Notes: generated by a model not told the origin, from the sequence alone. 39,219 nt of DNA from Marvinbryantia sp. (GCA_016297895.1 JAEDFS010000017.1:1-39219), one strand, 5' to 3'; positions 9,043 through 17,546 are shown, counted from the first letter of the stretch. Numbers and translations are program-made.

Positions 9043-10560
9043 CTATACTGTCCTCTTCTGACGAATGACAGGACGAATATGAAATACTTCTTCAAAAAAC
9101 TCTGCTTTCGGCGGAAACAGACCTTTTTCCAATGTGATATCTTCATCTGTCTCAACCGCAATGATCAGTTCCTGTTCCTTCAGCGTGAGACGAACGGAAC
9201 GGAATTTCTGTTTATGGCTGCGATCCATGGCATTGGCAACACGAAGGATAGCAACGAGCTTCATGATCAGCAGATACTCGTTCTGTCCGATCCCCGGCTG
9301 ATGAATAACATCCAGATAATTAAAATCCAGTGTATTGTATTTCACCACATTTGCAATGATGCTGCGCTCTCTCATGGAAAGTCCGATGATCTCCGTTGCG
9401 ATGATAATACTGTAAGAACACTCCGCACCGTTTGCCAGATTGATATACTTTCCACATCCGTGCAGAATCACAGCGATCTGAAGCAAAAGCCGGTCTCTTG
9501 CATCCAGACCGGAGACTTTCCGTATCTTGTCAAAGATAGGAAGAGCCAGATTTTCCAGATTTTTAATATGACTTTTATTGCACTGGTAACGTTTTGCAAT
9601 ATTTCTGGCAGATGCAATGATATCTTCCGTAAACTCATGCTCTGTCTTCATAAATTTATTCTTCTGGGCATAATCGTATGCAATCCCGTCACTCAGATCC
9701 TGCCCGGGCATCCAGATGATCTCTGCGCCCATCTCTTCGATCAGTCTCTTATAGATAGTCACAGATGGCAGGATCAGAGAGGCACTTTCAGAGGGTACTC
9801 CGAATTCTTTTGCGATCTCCTGAGGACGTTTGTGAAGAATCAGTTCATACATTTGTCCGAATTCTTCTGCTGTCACTGACTGTTTTTTGATCAGATCATT
9901 GACAAATCCGCCGGCTACCACCAGATTTTTGATTTCCCTGTCCTTCAGATACATCTTTTTAAAGCTTGCCAGTTCATTGTTGATCAGTTCTTCCACCATA
10001 TCTTCCAGATGTACGGTATCTCTTGTAAAGTCAGCAATTTTCTCCCGGATCCTCAGGTTTCCGATCCGGATATTCTGAGTAGTCACCAGCTTATCATTAT
10101 CAAAGAGACTGATCTGCACGCTTCCGCTTCCCACATCCACGATGGCCGTTCCGTTCTGGATGATCTTATAAAATCCCGGCACCCCAAAGGAAATTGCCTT
10201 ATAGTCCAGAAAATGCTGTTCTTCATTGTCCAGACTCTCAATGGTGATACCGGTCATCCTCTGGATATACTCTACCAGAAGCGCCTTATTCTCTGCTTCT
10301 CTGATGGCACTGGTCGCACAGGCACGATATGCCTCTACTTTATATCCACTCATGATCCTGGAAAAATCACTTAAGACTCTGGCCAGTTCTTCGATTTTTT
10401 CTACGCCGATCTTTCCTGTGTTATAGGTATCTTTTCCAAGCTCGATCCGATGGCGGATCTGATCGATCACTTTCATTCCCTTTCGTGCGGTGAACTCATA
10501 GATCTTCATTTCCACATCATAAGAGCCAACATCAATTGCCGCAAATAATGTCACTGCCAT
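9043..10560 (-). CDS. ppx: Ppx/GppA-family exopolyphosphatase, divergent
   Basis: A 505-residue Ppx/GppA homologue expected to release phosphate from polyphosphate or to hydrolyse pppGpp. The ASKHA-type N-terminal half has AAIDVGSYDVEMKIYEF, RACATSAIREAENK, the acidic pair in DNEEQHF near residues 113-114, and VDVGSGSVQISLF at about 141-153. The phosphate loops differ from the usual GSNS and GGGS forms. The C-terminal half (about 310-500) is an HD-type helical domain, but the HD dyad reads His367-Gly368 (ILHGCGKYIN), so the aspartate is missing. It is 14 bases downstream of a DUF815 ATPase gene and just ahead of ppk1. The neighbour strongly supports a polyphosphate role; activity is less certain because of the altered loops. 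Confidence 0.88.
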   Translation of the reverse strand: MAVTLFAAIDVGSYDVEMKIYEFTARKGMKVIDQIRHRIELGKDTYNTGKIGVEKIEELARVLSDFSRIMSGYKVEAYRACATSAIREAENKALLVEYIQRMTGITIESLDNEEQHFLDYKAISFGVPGFYKIIQNGTAIVDVGSGSVQISLFDNDKLVTTQNIRIGNLRIREKIADFTRDTVHLEDMVEELINNELASFKKMYLKDREIKNLVVAGGFVNDLIKKQSVTAEEFGQMYELILHKRPQEIAKEFGVPSESASLILPSVTIYKRLIEEMGAEIIWMPGQDLSDGIAYDYAQKNKFMKTEHEFTEDIIASARNIAKRYQCNKSHIKNLENLALPIFDKIRKVSGLDARDRLLLQIAVILHGCGKYINLANGAECSYSIIIATEIIGLSMRERSIIANVVKYNTLDFNYLDVIHQPGIGQNEYLLIMKLVAILRVANAMDRSHKQKFRSVRLTLKEQELIIAVETDEDITLEKGLFPPKAEFFEEVFHIRPVIRQKRTV

Positions 10561-10574
10561 AATCCTTCACCTCA

Positions 10575-11870
10575 TCACATTTTTCCGAGAAGATAATCAA
10601 TAAACTGCTGAGCTGTTCTTCCGGAAAGCCCTCCATGGGATAATTCCCACTTGTTCGCCTCCAGAAGAAGTTCCTCTTCCGGCATATGGATTCCATGTTT
10701 TTCTGCCAGCACTTTTACAATATTCTGGAATTCCTTTTTATCCGGTGCACAGAAGAAGATCTGTACTCCAAACCGGTTCACCAGAGACAGTTTTTCCTGT
10801 ACCGTATCAGAAGAATGAAGATCGTCTCTTCTCTCTTCCTTATCGCTGAATTTTTCTCTCACCAGATGTCTTCTGTTGGAAGTGGCATAGATCAGAATAT
10901 TATCCGGTTTCTTTTCCAGTCCGCCCTCAATGACTGCTTTCAAATATTTATATTCGATCTCAAAATCTTCAAAAGAAAGATCATCCATGTAAATGATAAA
11001 TTTGTAATTACGGTTTTTGATCTGGGCAATCACATCATTGAGGTCCTGAAACTGATGCTTGTAAACTTCAATGATACGAAGTCCCCTGTCATAGAACTGG
11101 TTCAGGATGCCCTTGATACTGGAAGATTTTCCTGTTCCGGCATCTCCGAACAGCAGACAGTTATTGGCCCGTTTGCCGTTTACAAATGCTTCTGTATTGT
11201 CCAGAAGCTTCTTCTTGGCGATCTCATATCCCACCAGGTCATCCAGACGCACATGGGCAATATTGGTCACAGGAACGATCTGAACACCGTTCTCGTCATG
11301 TTTTATGCGGAATGCCTTGTGAAGTCCAAGCTTTCCTACCCCGAATTCCCGGTAAAATTCCACCATGTCTTTCATGAAAGCATCCGTATCCTCTGCCTGT
11401 TCCAGAAGACGTGTCAGGCTGCAGATCCGATCCCGGATCCTTTTGTTAAATAATCCGCTCTTTCCGCTGATATTTTTATAATCCAGAAGATAACAGATCT
11501 CCTTTACTTCCAGTTTCTCATTGAGATCCTCAAAATCTGCTGCAAAAAGCTCCCGGAAGATCTCAAAATCATGCCTTGCCAGCTCATTGATCGTTCCTTC
11601 CACAGCGCCAACGATCTCACAGGATGTACTGAACACATTCTCATGATTGACCAGCAGATAGGTCAGATAGTTATGCCACAGATTTCCCTCAAACCCGTAA
11701 GCGCCTGCCATTTCCACCAGACCGTTGATACAGTCATAATAGGAGCTGCGCAGCAGATCCCGCTCTCCTGCTTCTGCTTCCTGATAATGGTCCAGAATCC
11801 ATGTCATATCATCAAGGATTCCGGAATCCTGAAAATTTCTGTAGATCATCAATTCCTGTACTCGTATCAT
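10575..11870 (-). CDS. DUF815 family AAA-type ATPase
   Basis: A 431-residue soluble protein of the DUF815 ATPase family, found widely in bacteria without a settled role. The N-terminal 200 residues are helical and unassigned. The ATPase core shows DLVGYEIAKKKLLDNTEAF, a Walker A at residues 242-250 (GDAGTGKSS), a Walker B with Asp296-Asp297 (IIYMDDLSFE), an arginine/sensor segment IYATSNRRHL and a C-terminal lid with LSGRTAQQFIDYL. The start has GGAGGAG about 9 bases upstream. It lies between pheA (22 bases) and ppx (14 bases), so it is co-transcribed with both. No specific substrate can be proposed from sequence. Confidence 0.88.
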   Translation of the reverse strand: MIRVQELMIYRNFQDSGILDDMTWILDHYQEAEAGERDLLRSSYYDCINGLVEMAGAYGFEGNLWHNYLTYLLVNHENVFSTSCEIVGAVEGTINELARHDFEIFRELFAADFEDLNEKLEVKEICYLLDYKNISGKSGLFNKRIRDRICSLTRLLEQAEDTDAFMKDMVEFYREFGVGKLGLHKAFRIKHDENGVQIVPVTNIAHVRLDDLVGYEIAKKKLLDNTEAFVNGKRANNCLLFGDAGTGKSSSIKGILNQFYDRGLRIIEVYKHQFQDLNDVIAQIKNRNYKFIIYMDDLSFEDFEIEYKYLKAVIEGGLEKKPDNILIYATSNRRHLVREKFSDKEERRDDLHSSDTVQEKLSLVNRFGVQIFFCAPDKKEFQNIVKVLAEKHGIHMPEEELLLEANKWELSHGGLSGRTAQQFIDYLLGKM

Positions 11871-11892
11871 CTGGTTTCTCCTCCGGTTTTTC

Positions 11893-13023
11893 TCAATAGT
11901 TTCCTAAGATTTTTACATTCGCCGCCTCTTCCATAATTCCGCGAAGGGCATTTTTTACAGCACTGTCATTCAGATTTCCCTCAAAATCCACAAAGAACCG
12001 ATATTCCCAGCTTCTTCCAGGTATCGGTCTGGACTCGATCTTGTTCATATTCAGATTATTATAAATAAAATGAGACAGAATGTTATACAAAGATCCGCTG
12101 GTATGAGGGACTTCAAAACAGATACTGATCTTCTTTGCATCTTTGCAGAACATCCTCTGATTGGATACGATGATAAATCTGGTGGAATTCACATCACTGG
12201 AGCAGATATCTTCTTCCAGTACCTGAAGGCCGAAGCTTTCTCCTGCAACGGCACTGGCAATGGCTGCCTGAGACTTATCCTGATCCTCGGCCACCTTTTT
12301 TGCAGAAGCGGCCGTATTGACCATGGCTGTCTGTGTCCAGTTCCGGTGTCCGTTTAAATAATCCTCACACTGCATCAAAGCCTGTTCATGGGAATACACC
12401 GTTCTGATATCCGAAAGCTCTGCCCCCGGTACCCCAAGCAGCTTATGCTCCACCCGGATCACCTGTTCTCCCACAATGTAATGATCATATTTCATCAGCA
12501 GATCATAGATCTCACTGACAAAACCGGCTGTGGAATTCTCAATGGGAAGAACCGCAAAATCGGCGATTCCATCCATGATCGCTTCCAACGCATCTCTCCA
12601 CTTCGCTACCGGCAGAGAGTTTACATGATCACCAAAATAGGCTTTCATGGCCGCCTGACTGTAAGCGCCCTCCACTCCCTGGAAAACCACCCGCACATTT
12701 TCTTTTTCGATCTCATCCACCTGGGTAAAGGGAAGACGTCCCACCACACCCTGCTTTGTCATCTGCTGATACTGCAGCTTTCTGCTCATGGACATGATCT
12801 GCTGAAACAGTTCCTCCACACCATGACGATTAAAGTCATTATGAGTCTGGGATGTAAGGGATTCAAGCTTTGCGATCTCCCTCTCTTTATCAAAGACTTT
12901 TTTGCCCGTAGAGATCTTATATTCCGCTACTTTGGAGCTGACCTCCATACGCTGCTCATACAGAGATACGATTTTTGCATCGATCTCATCAATTTTTTTT
13001 CTTAATTCCGCTAAATCAATCAT
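11893..13023 (-). CDS. pheA: Bifunctional chorismate mutase / prephenate dehydratase
   Basis: A 376-residue P-protein that converts chorismate to prephenate and then to phenylpyruvate, the route to phenylalanine. An AroQ-type chorismate mutase domain occupies about 1-85 (LAELRKKIDEIDAKIVSLYE), the dehydratase domain about 111-290 with VVFQGVEGAYS and the catalytic TRF at 281-283, and an ACT domain about 297-370 with ESRP at 330-333, the phenylalanine-binding signature. Feedback inhibition by phenylalanine is therefore expected. It overlaps the end of folBK by 8 bases, with AGAGGAG before the start. Its place inside a folate operon may reflect shared chorismate supply for folate (via p-aminobenzoate) and phenylalanine; that is inference. 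Length is normal. Confidence 0.95.
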   Translation of the reverse strand: MIDLAELRKKIDEIDAKIVSLYEQRMEVSSKVAEYKISTGKKVFDKEREIAKLESLTSQTHNDFNRHGVEELFQQIMSMSRKLQYQQMTKQGVVGRLPFTQVDEIEKENVRVVFQGVEGAYSQAAMKAYFGDHVNSLPVAKWRDALEAIMDGIADFAVLPIENSTAGFVSEIYDLLMKYDHYIVGEQVIRVEHKLLGVPGAELSDIRTVYSHEQALMQCEDYLNGHRNWTQTAMVNTAASAKKVAEDQDKSQAAIASAVAGESFGLQVLEEDICSSDVNSTRFIIVSNQRMFCKDAKKISICFEVPHTSGSLYNILSHFIYNNLNMNKIESRPIPGRSWEYRFFVDFEGNLNDSAVKNALRGIMEEAANVKILGNY

Positions 13024-13831
13024 GGAGTTCTCCTCTCAATTGTGATACCGTACGGTTGAATATCGGGTGTCTCTTGTAAGGAGCGATCTGTTCCATAGGA
13101 ATCAGTACAAAGTCCCTCAGATGCATCTGGCTGTGAGGGATCTGCAGTTCTTCTGTATCCAGCACAAGATCATCGTAAAAAATAAGATCCAGATCCAGTG
13201 TCCGGTCTCCCCAGTGTACCAGCCTTTCTCTTCCGGATTCTGCTTCGATCCGATGCAGTTCCTCCAGAAGCTCCCGGGGCGTCAGCAGCGTCCGAAGCTT
13301 CAGTGCACTGTTGAGGAAATCCTCTTTTGCAACTCCTCCATAGGGCTTTGTCACGATATAATCTGCCACCTTTTCTACCACACACCCCCTGGTATTTCGA
13401 AGGCCTTCCACTCCAGCATCCAGATATGCCCGTTCATCCCCCAGACTGGAGCCGAGGGCAATATAAGCGGTGTGCCAGCTTCTGTGGATCTCTACCGCCA
13501 CCGTCTCCAACGGAAGATGTACCGGAGCCCAGGGCTTTTTCAGTTCCAGATCCACTGCCTGCAGATTGGGGGTGTTCAGAAGCAGTGCCTCTGCAAGCCC
13601 TTCGGCTGCCGCCTCGATCAGCTTAAAGGTATGATTCTGCATATACTCTGTCACAAACTGACTGACTTCTCCGTAATGGATGGATTTCGTCAGATCATCT
13701 GTCCGTCCTGCCGCTCTGGTATCTGAATACAGCACCAGTGAAACTACAAATTTCTGACCAAGGGCTGTCTCCTCCGGAAATACCCCGTGATTAGCGAACA
13801 CTTCCAGATTTTTAATATGAATCTTATCCAT
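13016..13831 (-). CDS. folBK: Dihydroneopterin aldolase / HPPK fusion (FolB-FolK)
   Basis: A 271-residue fusion of two consecutive folate enzymes. Residues 1 to about 117 are FolB (IKNLEVFANHGVFPEE, LELKKPWAP), which cleaves dihydroneopterin to 6-hydroxymethyl-dihydropterin. Residues about 121-268 are FolK (ALGSSLGDERAYLDAG, PYGGVAKEDFLNSAL, WGDRTLDLDLIFYDD, PHSQMHLRDFVLIPM), which adds pyrophosphate from ATP. The start has GGAGG about 9 bases upstream and overlaps the folP stop by 8 bases; the stop overlaps the pheA start by 8 bases. The product passes directly to FolP encoded just upstream. Both halves keep their main motifs. Confidence 0.95.
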   Translation of the reverse strand: MDKIHIKNLEVFANHGVFPEETALGQKFVVSLVLYSDTRAAGRTDDLTKSIHYGEVSQFVTEYMQNHTFKLIEAAAEGLAEALLLNTPNLQAVDLELKKPWAPVHLPLETVAVEIHRSWHTAYIALGSSLGDERAYLDAGVEGLRNTRGCVVEKVADYIVTKPYGGVAKEDFLNSALKLRTLLTPRELLEELHRIEAESGRERLVHWGDRTLDLDLIFYDDLVLDTEELQIPHSQMHLRDFVLIPMEQIAPYKRHPIFNRTVSQLRGELHD

Positions 13832-14630
13832 GGAGAATAGCCTCCGTCATTTTAATAATTCTTACATTTTCTTTTACATCATGAACTCTTACGAACATTG
13901 CTCCCTTCTGTACGCCAAATACCGTTGTGGAAAGAGTTCCCTCCACCCGCTCTGTGGCCGGCAGATCCAATGTCAGTCCGATCACAGACTTTCTGGATGT
14001 TCCGAGAAGGATCGGATATCCCAGTCTGTGAAGTTCTTCCAGATGATTGATCGCTGTCAGGTTATGTTCATAGGTTTTTCCGAATCCCACCCCGGGATCC
14101 AGGATGATTTTATCGTCTGCGATTCCTGCCTTTTTTGCAATGGCAATGGTCTTGCGAAGATCTTCCAGCATATCCTCACAGAAATTCTTATAATCTGCCT
14201 CTTTACGATTGTGCATCAGACAACAGGGCACCTGGTGTTTTGCAATCACATCCGCCAGATTCTTATCATATTTTAATCCCCAGATATCATTCACAAGATC
14301 TGCCCCAGCCTGAAGTGCCGCTTCCGCCACACGGCTTTTATAGGTATCCACAGACACAGGAATATCAAAATCTGCTTTCACCATTTCGATCATGGGCACA
14401 ACCCTTGAGATCTCCTCCTCATCAGAAAGAAGGGTGTAACCGGGTCTGGTGGACTCTCCTCCAATATCAATAATGTCTGCCCCATCCTGTATCATCTGTT
14501 CCGTATGAGCCTTTGCCGCATCCTTATTGTTCCACTTTCCTCCGTCAGAAAAGGAATCCGGTGTCACATTTAATATCCCCATCACATAGGTATGTCCTTT
14601 TTCCTGAAACTCTCTTCCTCCAATTATCAT
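13824..14630 (-). CDS. folP: Dihydropteroate synthase
   Basis: A 268-residue TIM-barrel enzyme joining 6-hydroxymethyl-dihydropterin pyrophosphate and p-aminobenzoate to dihydropteroate, the target of sulfonamides. The signatures MGILNVTPDSFSDGGKW, DIIDIGGESTRPGY, ILDPGVGFGKTYEHNL and LLGTSRKSVIG are all present. The start at 14630 has AGGAGG 9 bases upstream. It is 13 bases after the HD hydrolase gene and overlaps folBK by 8 bases. Length is typical and no odd residues are seen in the motifs. Confidence 0.97.
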   Translation of the reverse strand: MIIGGREFQEKGHTYVMGILNVTPDSFSDGGKWNNKDAAKAHTEQMIQDGADIIDIGGESTRPGYTLLSDEEEISRVVPMIEMVKADFDIPVSVDTYKSRVAEAALQAGADLVNDIWGLKYDKNLADVIAKHQVPCCLMHNRKEADYKNFCEDMLEDLRKTIAIAKKAGIADDKIILDPGVGFGKTYEHNLTAINHLEELHRLGYPILLGTSRKSVIGLTLDLPATERVEGTLSTTVFGVQKGAMFVRVHDVKENVRIIKMTEAILHG

Positions 14631-14643
14631 TCCGTACTTCCTC

Positions 14644-15126
14644 CTAAAGTGTGATCTTCAGATTCTTTTTTTCTTTTTTCCAGTTGCAGAGTTCTTCCGC
14701 ACTGCATCCAAAACAGCTTCTGGACAGCTTATCTCCACGGTAGATCAGTCCTGCCAGAGTTCTTTTCTCTTTTACAGCCGAATTCCGATGCTGGATGATC
14801 GCTTCCTGGATCTCCTCTGTTTCCTCTTCTGTAAACCCACATTCTTTTAGAATTGCCGGTGCGATCTGTCCACTGGCGATCTCATGGGGTATTCCTTCCA
14901 GATACTGCAAATGTCTTCCTATATCGTGTAAAAGAGCGGCCGCATAGATCCGCTCCTTTGATACTTCCATATGTTCTTCCATATTGATCAGACAGGCAAT
15001 CCTGGCTACATCCAGAAAATGTGCCATATCATGATGACAGAAGATCCTGTCCTTCTCACACTCTCTGATCTGACCCAGGCAATGCCTGTATGTTTCATGA
15101 TTCAAAATTGCATTCACACGCTCCAT
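14644..15126 (-). CDS. HD-domain phosphohydrolase in folate operon
   Basis: A 160-residue single-domain HD hydrolase. Metal ligands are visible: an early His in FCHHDMAHFLDVARI, the HD dyad in AALLHDIGRHLQYLEG, and later His in GIPHE and IIQHRNS. Such proteins hydrolyse phosphate esters or nucleotides using divalent metals. A GTG at 15144 directly after the folE stop would give six more residues, but GGGAGG lies just before the ATG at 15126, so that start is preferred. It sits between folE and folP, the position where the dihydroneopterin triphosphate pyrophosphatase step is needed and where no Nudix FolQ gene is seen. A role in that step is a hypothesis from context, not shown by sequence. 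Confidence 0.85.
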   Translation of the reverse strand: MERVNAILNHETYRHCLGQIRECEKDRIFCHHDMAHFLDVARIACLINMEEHMEVSKERIYAAALLHDIGRHLQYLEGIPHEIASGQIAPAILKECGFTEEETEEIQEAIIQHRNSAVKEKRTLAGLIYRGDKLSRSCFGCSAEELCNWKKEKKNLKITL

Positions 15127-15144
15127 GACAGCCTCCCGGATCAC

Positions 15145-15705
15145 TCAGCGTCCCAGCATCCGGTAAAAGGAATTCTGCAGCTTTTCATCTTCGTCGAATA
15201 CCCCTCTCGTTACGACTGTTACGGTCTTACTTCCGGGCTTTTTCACACCGCGCATGGTCATGCACATGTGCTCTGCCTCGATCATTACCATGACTCCTTC
15301 AGGTGCCAGATTGTCCATGAACGCATCTGCGATCTGAGTCGTCAGCTGTTCCTGAAGCTGAAGTCTTCTGGCAAATACATTGACTGTCCGGGCAATCTTA
15401 CTCAGTCCCACTACACTGTCTGTGGGAATGTATGCTACATGGGCTTTACCGTAAAACGGAAGCATATGATGCTCGCACATAGAATAAAAGGGGATATCCT
15501 TTTCCATCACCATATCACTGCTGTCCACATGAAATCTTTTTTTCAGATGTTCGGCAGGATCTTCGTACATGCCGCCGGCGATCTCTTCATACATTCTTGC
15601 GATCCGATCCGGCGTCTCCAAAAGTCCTTCCCTGGAGCAGTCCTCTCCAATTCCTTCCAATATCAATCTGACTCCGGCTTTAATTTTCTCCTGATCCATT
15701 TTCAT
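15145..15705 (-). CDS. folE: GTP cyclohydrolase I
   Basis: A 186-residue type I enzyme that turns GTP into 7,8-dihydroneopterin triphosphate, the first folate step. The zinc and active-site motifs FYSMCEHHMLPFYGKAHVAY, the QLQEQLTTQIADAF segment and IEAEHMCMTMRGVKKPGS are intact, giving the usual zinc ligands Cys, His and Cys. The start overlaps the end of folC by 26 bases with AAGGAG 4 bases before the ATG; a second in-frame ATG two codons on is also possible. The stop touches the region of the HD hydrolase start. Length is normal for bacterial FolE. Confidence 0.97.
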   Translation of the reverse strand: MKMDQEKIKAGVRLILEGIGEDCSREGLLETPDRIARMYEEIAGGMYEDPAEHLKKRFHVDSSDMVMEKDIPFYSMCEHHMLPFYGKAHVAYIPTDSVVGLSKIARTVNVFARRLQLQEQLTTQIADAFMDNLAPEGVMVMIEAEHMCMTMRGVKKPGSKTVTVVTRGVFDEDEKLQNSFYRMLGR

Positions 15706-16999
15706 TCTTCTCCTTTATCTCCTTCACTGTTCTCTCCAGTTCTCCCAAAAAGGACAGTGACCCAAATGCAAGTATCACATCATCTTCCCGGTCTGCCATA
15801 CAAAATACCCGCTGTACGGCACTGCGGATCGTTGACTCCGGCCAGACATTTGCTATGTATTTTCCTGCCACAGCTGCCAGTTCTTTGGCCGGCAGTGCAC
15901 GGGGATTCCCCGGTGTTGCTATGGTTACCATACAGTCCGAATAAGGTGCTACCGTCTGAATTACTTTTTCATATTCCTTATCACGGAATACTCCGCACAG
16001 ATAAAAGATCCGACGTCCTGAAAAATACTGTTCTATAGACTCCTTCAGCATTCTGGCTCCATCCGGATTGTGAGCACCATCCATGATCATCAGCGGTTTC
16101 TCACAAATGGGAGTAAATCTGCCTCTCCATCTGGTGTTTTTCAGTCCCCTCCGAAGAGCCTCCTCCGTAATGACCCATCCAAGACTTTGAAGCGCTTTTA
16201 CAGCCTCCACAGCAGTGACTGCATTTTTGATCTGATAACTTCCTGCCAGTGAGATCTCCAGATTCTCATATCCGCCATAGGAAAAACTCTGACGACTCAG
16301 GCCGTACACGATATGATCCGCCTGATGGTAATCTGCAATTCGAAGACTGCACTCCTGCTCTCTGACTCTCTCTTCGATGACCCTCATGGCCTCCGGCTCC
16401 TGAAGAACACTGACCACCGAAGTATGTTTTTTGATGATTCCTGCCTTCTGAGCAGCAATTTTTTCCAGTGTATCTCCTAAAAACTGCATGTGATCCATAC
16501 TGATGGAAACGAGAACCTCCAAAATGGTGGTTGAAATGATGTTCGTTGCATCTTCAGCTCCGCCAAGGCCGGTTTCAAGAACCACAAGATCACATTTCTG
16601 CTCCAGGAAATAAAGAAAAGATAGGACCGTCTCAATTTCAAACTGGGTAGGATGGGGTTTTCCATCCGCCAGCATTCCTTCTATCGCCTCTTTTACTTTC
16701 TCCGTTTGCTTTGCAAGGGATTCCTTTTTTATAAATGTTTCGTTTACCTGTATCCTTTCCCGATAAGAAAACAGCGTCGGGGAAATATATCTTCCGACCC
16801 GGTATCCTGCTTCCTTTAATATTGTGGAGAGATATGCCAGTACAGAGCCTTTTCCGTTTGTTCCCGATATGTGAATGAATTTCAGTTCATTCTGTGGATC
16901 TCCAAGCCGGGAAAGCAGCTCTCTCATATTCTCCAAGCCAAGTACACTTCCGTATTTAGCCACACTGTCTAAATATACTCTTGCTTCTTCGTATTTCAT
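15680..16999 (-). CDS. folC: Dihydrofolate synthase / folylpolyglutamate synthase
   Basis: A 439-residue Mur-ligase-fold enzyme that adds glutamate to dihydropteroate and then to folates. Seen are FIHISGTNGKGSVLAYLST (P-loop), the KAGIIKK segment with the lysine usually carbamylated, RWRGRF and MIMDGAHNPDGARML. It is the first gene of the long minus-strand run: a SigA promoter lies 77 to 105 bases upstream and GGAG 5 bases before the ATG. It overlaps folE by 26 bases. Neither folA nor pabA/pabB is in the window, so dihydrofolate reduction and p-aminobenzoate must be provided elsewhere. Confidence 0.95.
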   Translation of the reverse strand: MKYEEARVYLDSVAKYGSVLGLENMRELLSRLGDPQNELKFIHISGTNGKGSVLAYLSTILKEAGYRVGRYISPTLFSYRERIQVNETFIKKESLAKQTEKVKEAIEGMLADGKPHPTQFEIETVLSFLYFLEQKCDLVVLETGLGGAEDATNIISTTILEVLVSISMDHMQFLGDTLEKIAAQKAGIIKKHTSVVSVLQEPEAMRVIEERVREQECSLRIADYHQADHIVYGLSRQSFSYGGYENLEISLAGSYQIKNAVTAVEAVKALQSLGWVITEEALRRGLKNTRWRGRFTPICEKPLMIMDGAHNPDGARMLKESIEQYFSGRRIFYLCGVFRDKEYEKVIQTVAPYSDCMVTIATPGNPRALPAKELAAVAGKYIANVWPESTIRSAVQRVFCMADREDDVILAFGSLSFLGELERTVKEIKEKNENGSGEN

Positions 17000-17075
17000 T
17001 TTTCTCCAATCCAGGGCTTTTCGTCCCTGCTTTTCATGAAATTTTCCAAAAGAAAAATCTCTGACTTAGCTTAGT

Positions 17076-17104
17076 ATTATAAGCTATTTCCTGTATTTTT
17101 TCAA
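17076..17104 (-). promoter_or_regulatory. SigA promoter of the folC operon
   Basis: On the minus strand TTGAAA (17099-17104) and TATAAT (17076-17081) are 17 bases apart. Transcription would start near 17069, leaving a leader of about 70 nt before folC. No riboswitch-sized structure fits in that leader. The 11 genes from folC to the GT2 gene have gaps of at most 27 bases, so this may be the main promoter for all of them. Confidence 0.8.
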
Positions 17105-17127
17105 CCCTTTTGCCGCATACTACCCAC

Positions 17128-17508
17128 ATGATGAAAAATTTTATGAAATGCGGAATCATAGGATGGTGTCTGGAACTGATCTGGACCGGCATGGATTCTC
17201 TCCTTCACAGAGAATACCGCCTCATAGGGCATTCCTCCGTATGGATGTTTCCTATCTATGGAATGGCAGCTCTTATCGGTCCTCTGTCCAGACTTTTCCG
17301 GAACAAAAATATTTTTACAAGAGGACTGATCTATATGAACGGCATCTTCGGCATGGAATATGTAAGCGGCACATTTTTAAAAAAACACGGTCTGTGCCCC
17401 TGGGATTACAGTGATGCCAAAATGAATTATCATGGAGTGATCCGGCTTGACTATGCGCCGGTGTGGTTCCTTACCGGTCTGCTCTATGAAAAAATACTGA
17501 AGAACTGA
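17128..17508 (+). CDS. Small membrane protein, putative ABC transporter permease-like (PF06541/CmpB type)
   Basis: A 126-residue membrane protein with three to four hydrophobic segments. GWCLELIWTG, the GHSSVWMFPIYGM stretch and LDYAPVWFLTGLLYE resemble the PF06541 family, annotated as putative ABC transporter permease although its function is not established. No ribosome binding site is visible; I chose the ATG at 17128, but a TTG at 17110 or the ATG at 17143 are also possible. It is transcribed divergently from folC and ends 70 bases before pyrB on the same strand. No ABC ATPase gene is near, which argues against a real transporter. It is short for the family. Confidence 0.65.
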   Translation: MMKNFMKCGIIGWCLELIWTGMDSLLHREYRLIGHSSVWMFPIYGMAALIGPLSRLFRNKNIFTRGLIYMNGIFGMEYVSGTFLKKHGLCPWDYSDAKMNYHGVIRLDYAPVWFLTGLLYEKILKN

Positions 17509-17517
17509 AAATTTCGC

Positions 17518-17546
17518 TTTTCTATTTGAGGGTTTTAGTGTATACT
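17518..17546 (+). promoter_or_regulatory. Possible pyrB promoter
   Basis: A good -10 hexamer TATACT lies at 17541-17546; 17 bases upstream is only a weak -35 (TTTTCT, 17518-17523). A start near 17553 would leave a 26-nt leader with AGGAG before pyrB. No attenuator or PyrR-binding structure is seen in this short space. Confidence 0.35.

Noticed and set aside
7223..11453. Several plus-strand frames of 200 to 270 codons over ppk1, ppx and the DUF815 gene
   Set aside because: All lie opposite conserved coding sequence with intact motifs, show antisense-like composition and lack translation signals.
12000..13023. T-box or other amino-acid riboswitch for pheA
   Set aside because: pheA overlaps folBK by 8 bases, so there is no leader for such an element, and no T-box sequence was seen.
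14971..16038. A 355-codon plus-strand frame over folE and folC
   Set aside because: It is antisense to two clear enzymes whose motifs run through the whole stretch. Its translation is rich in His, Cys, Phe and Ser, as expected for the reverse of coding DNA, and it has no ribosome binding site or family resemblance.
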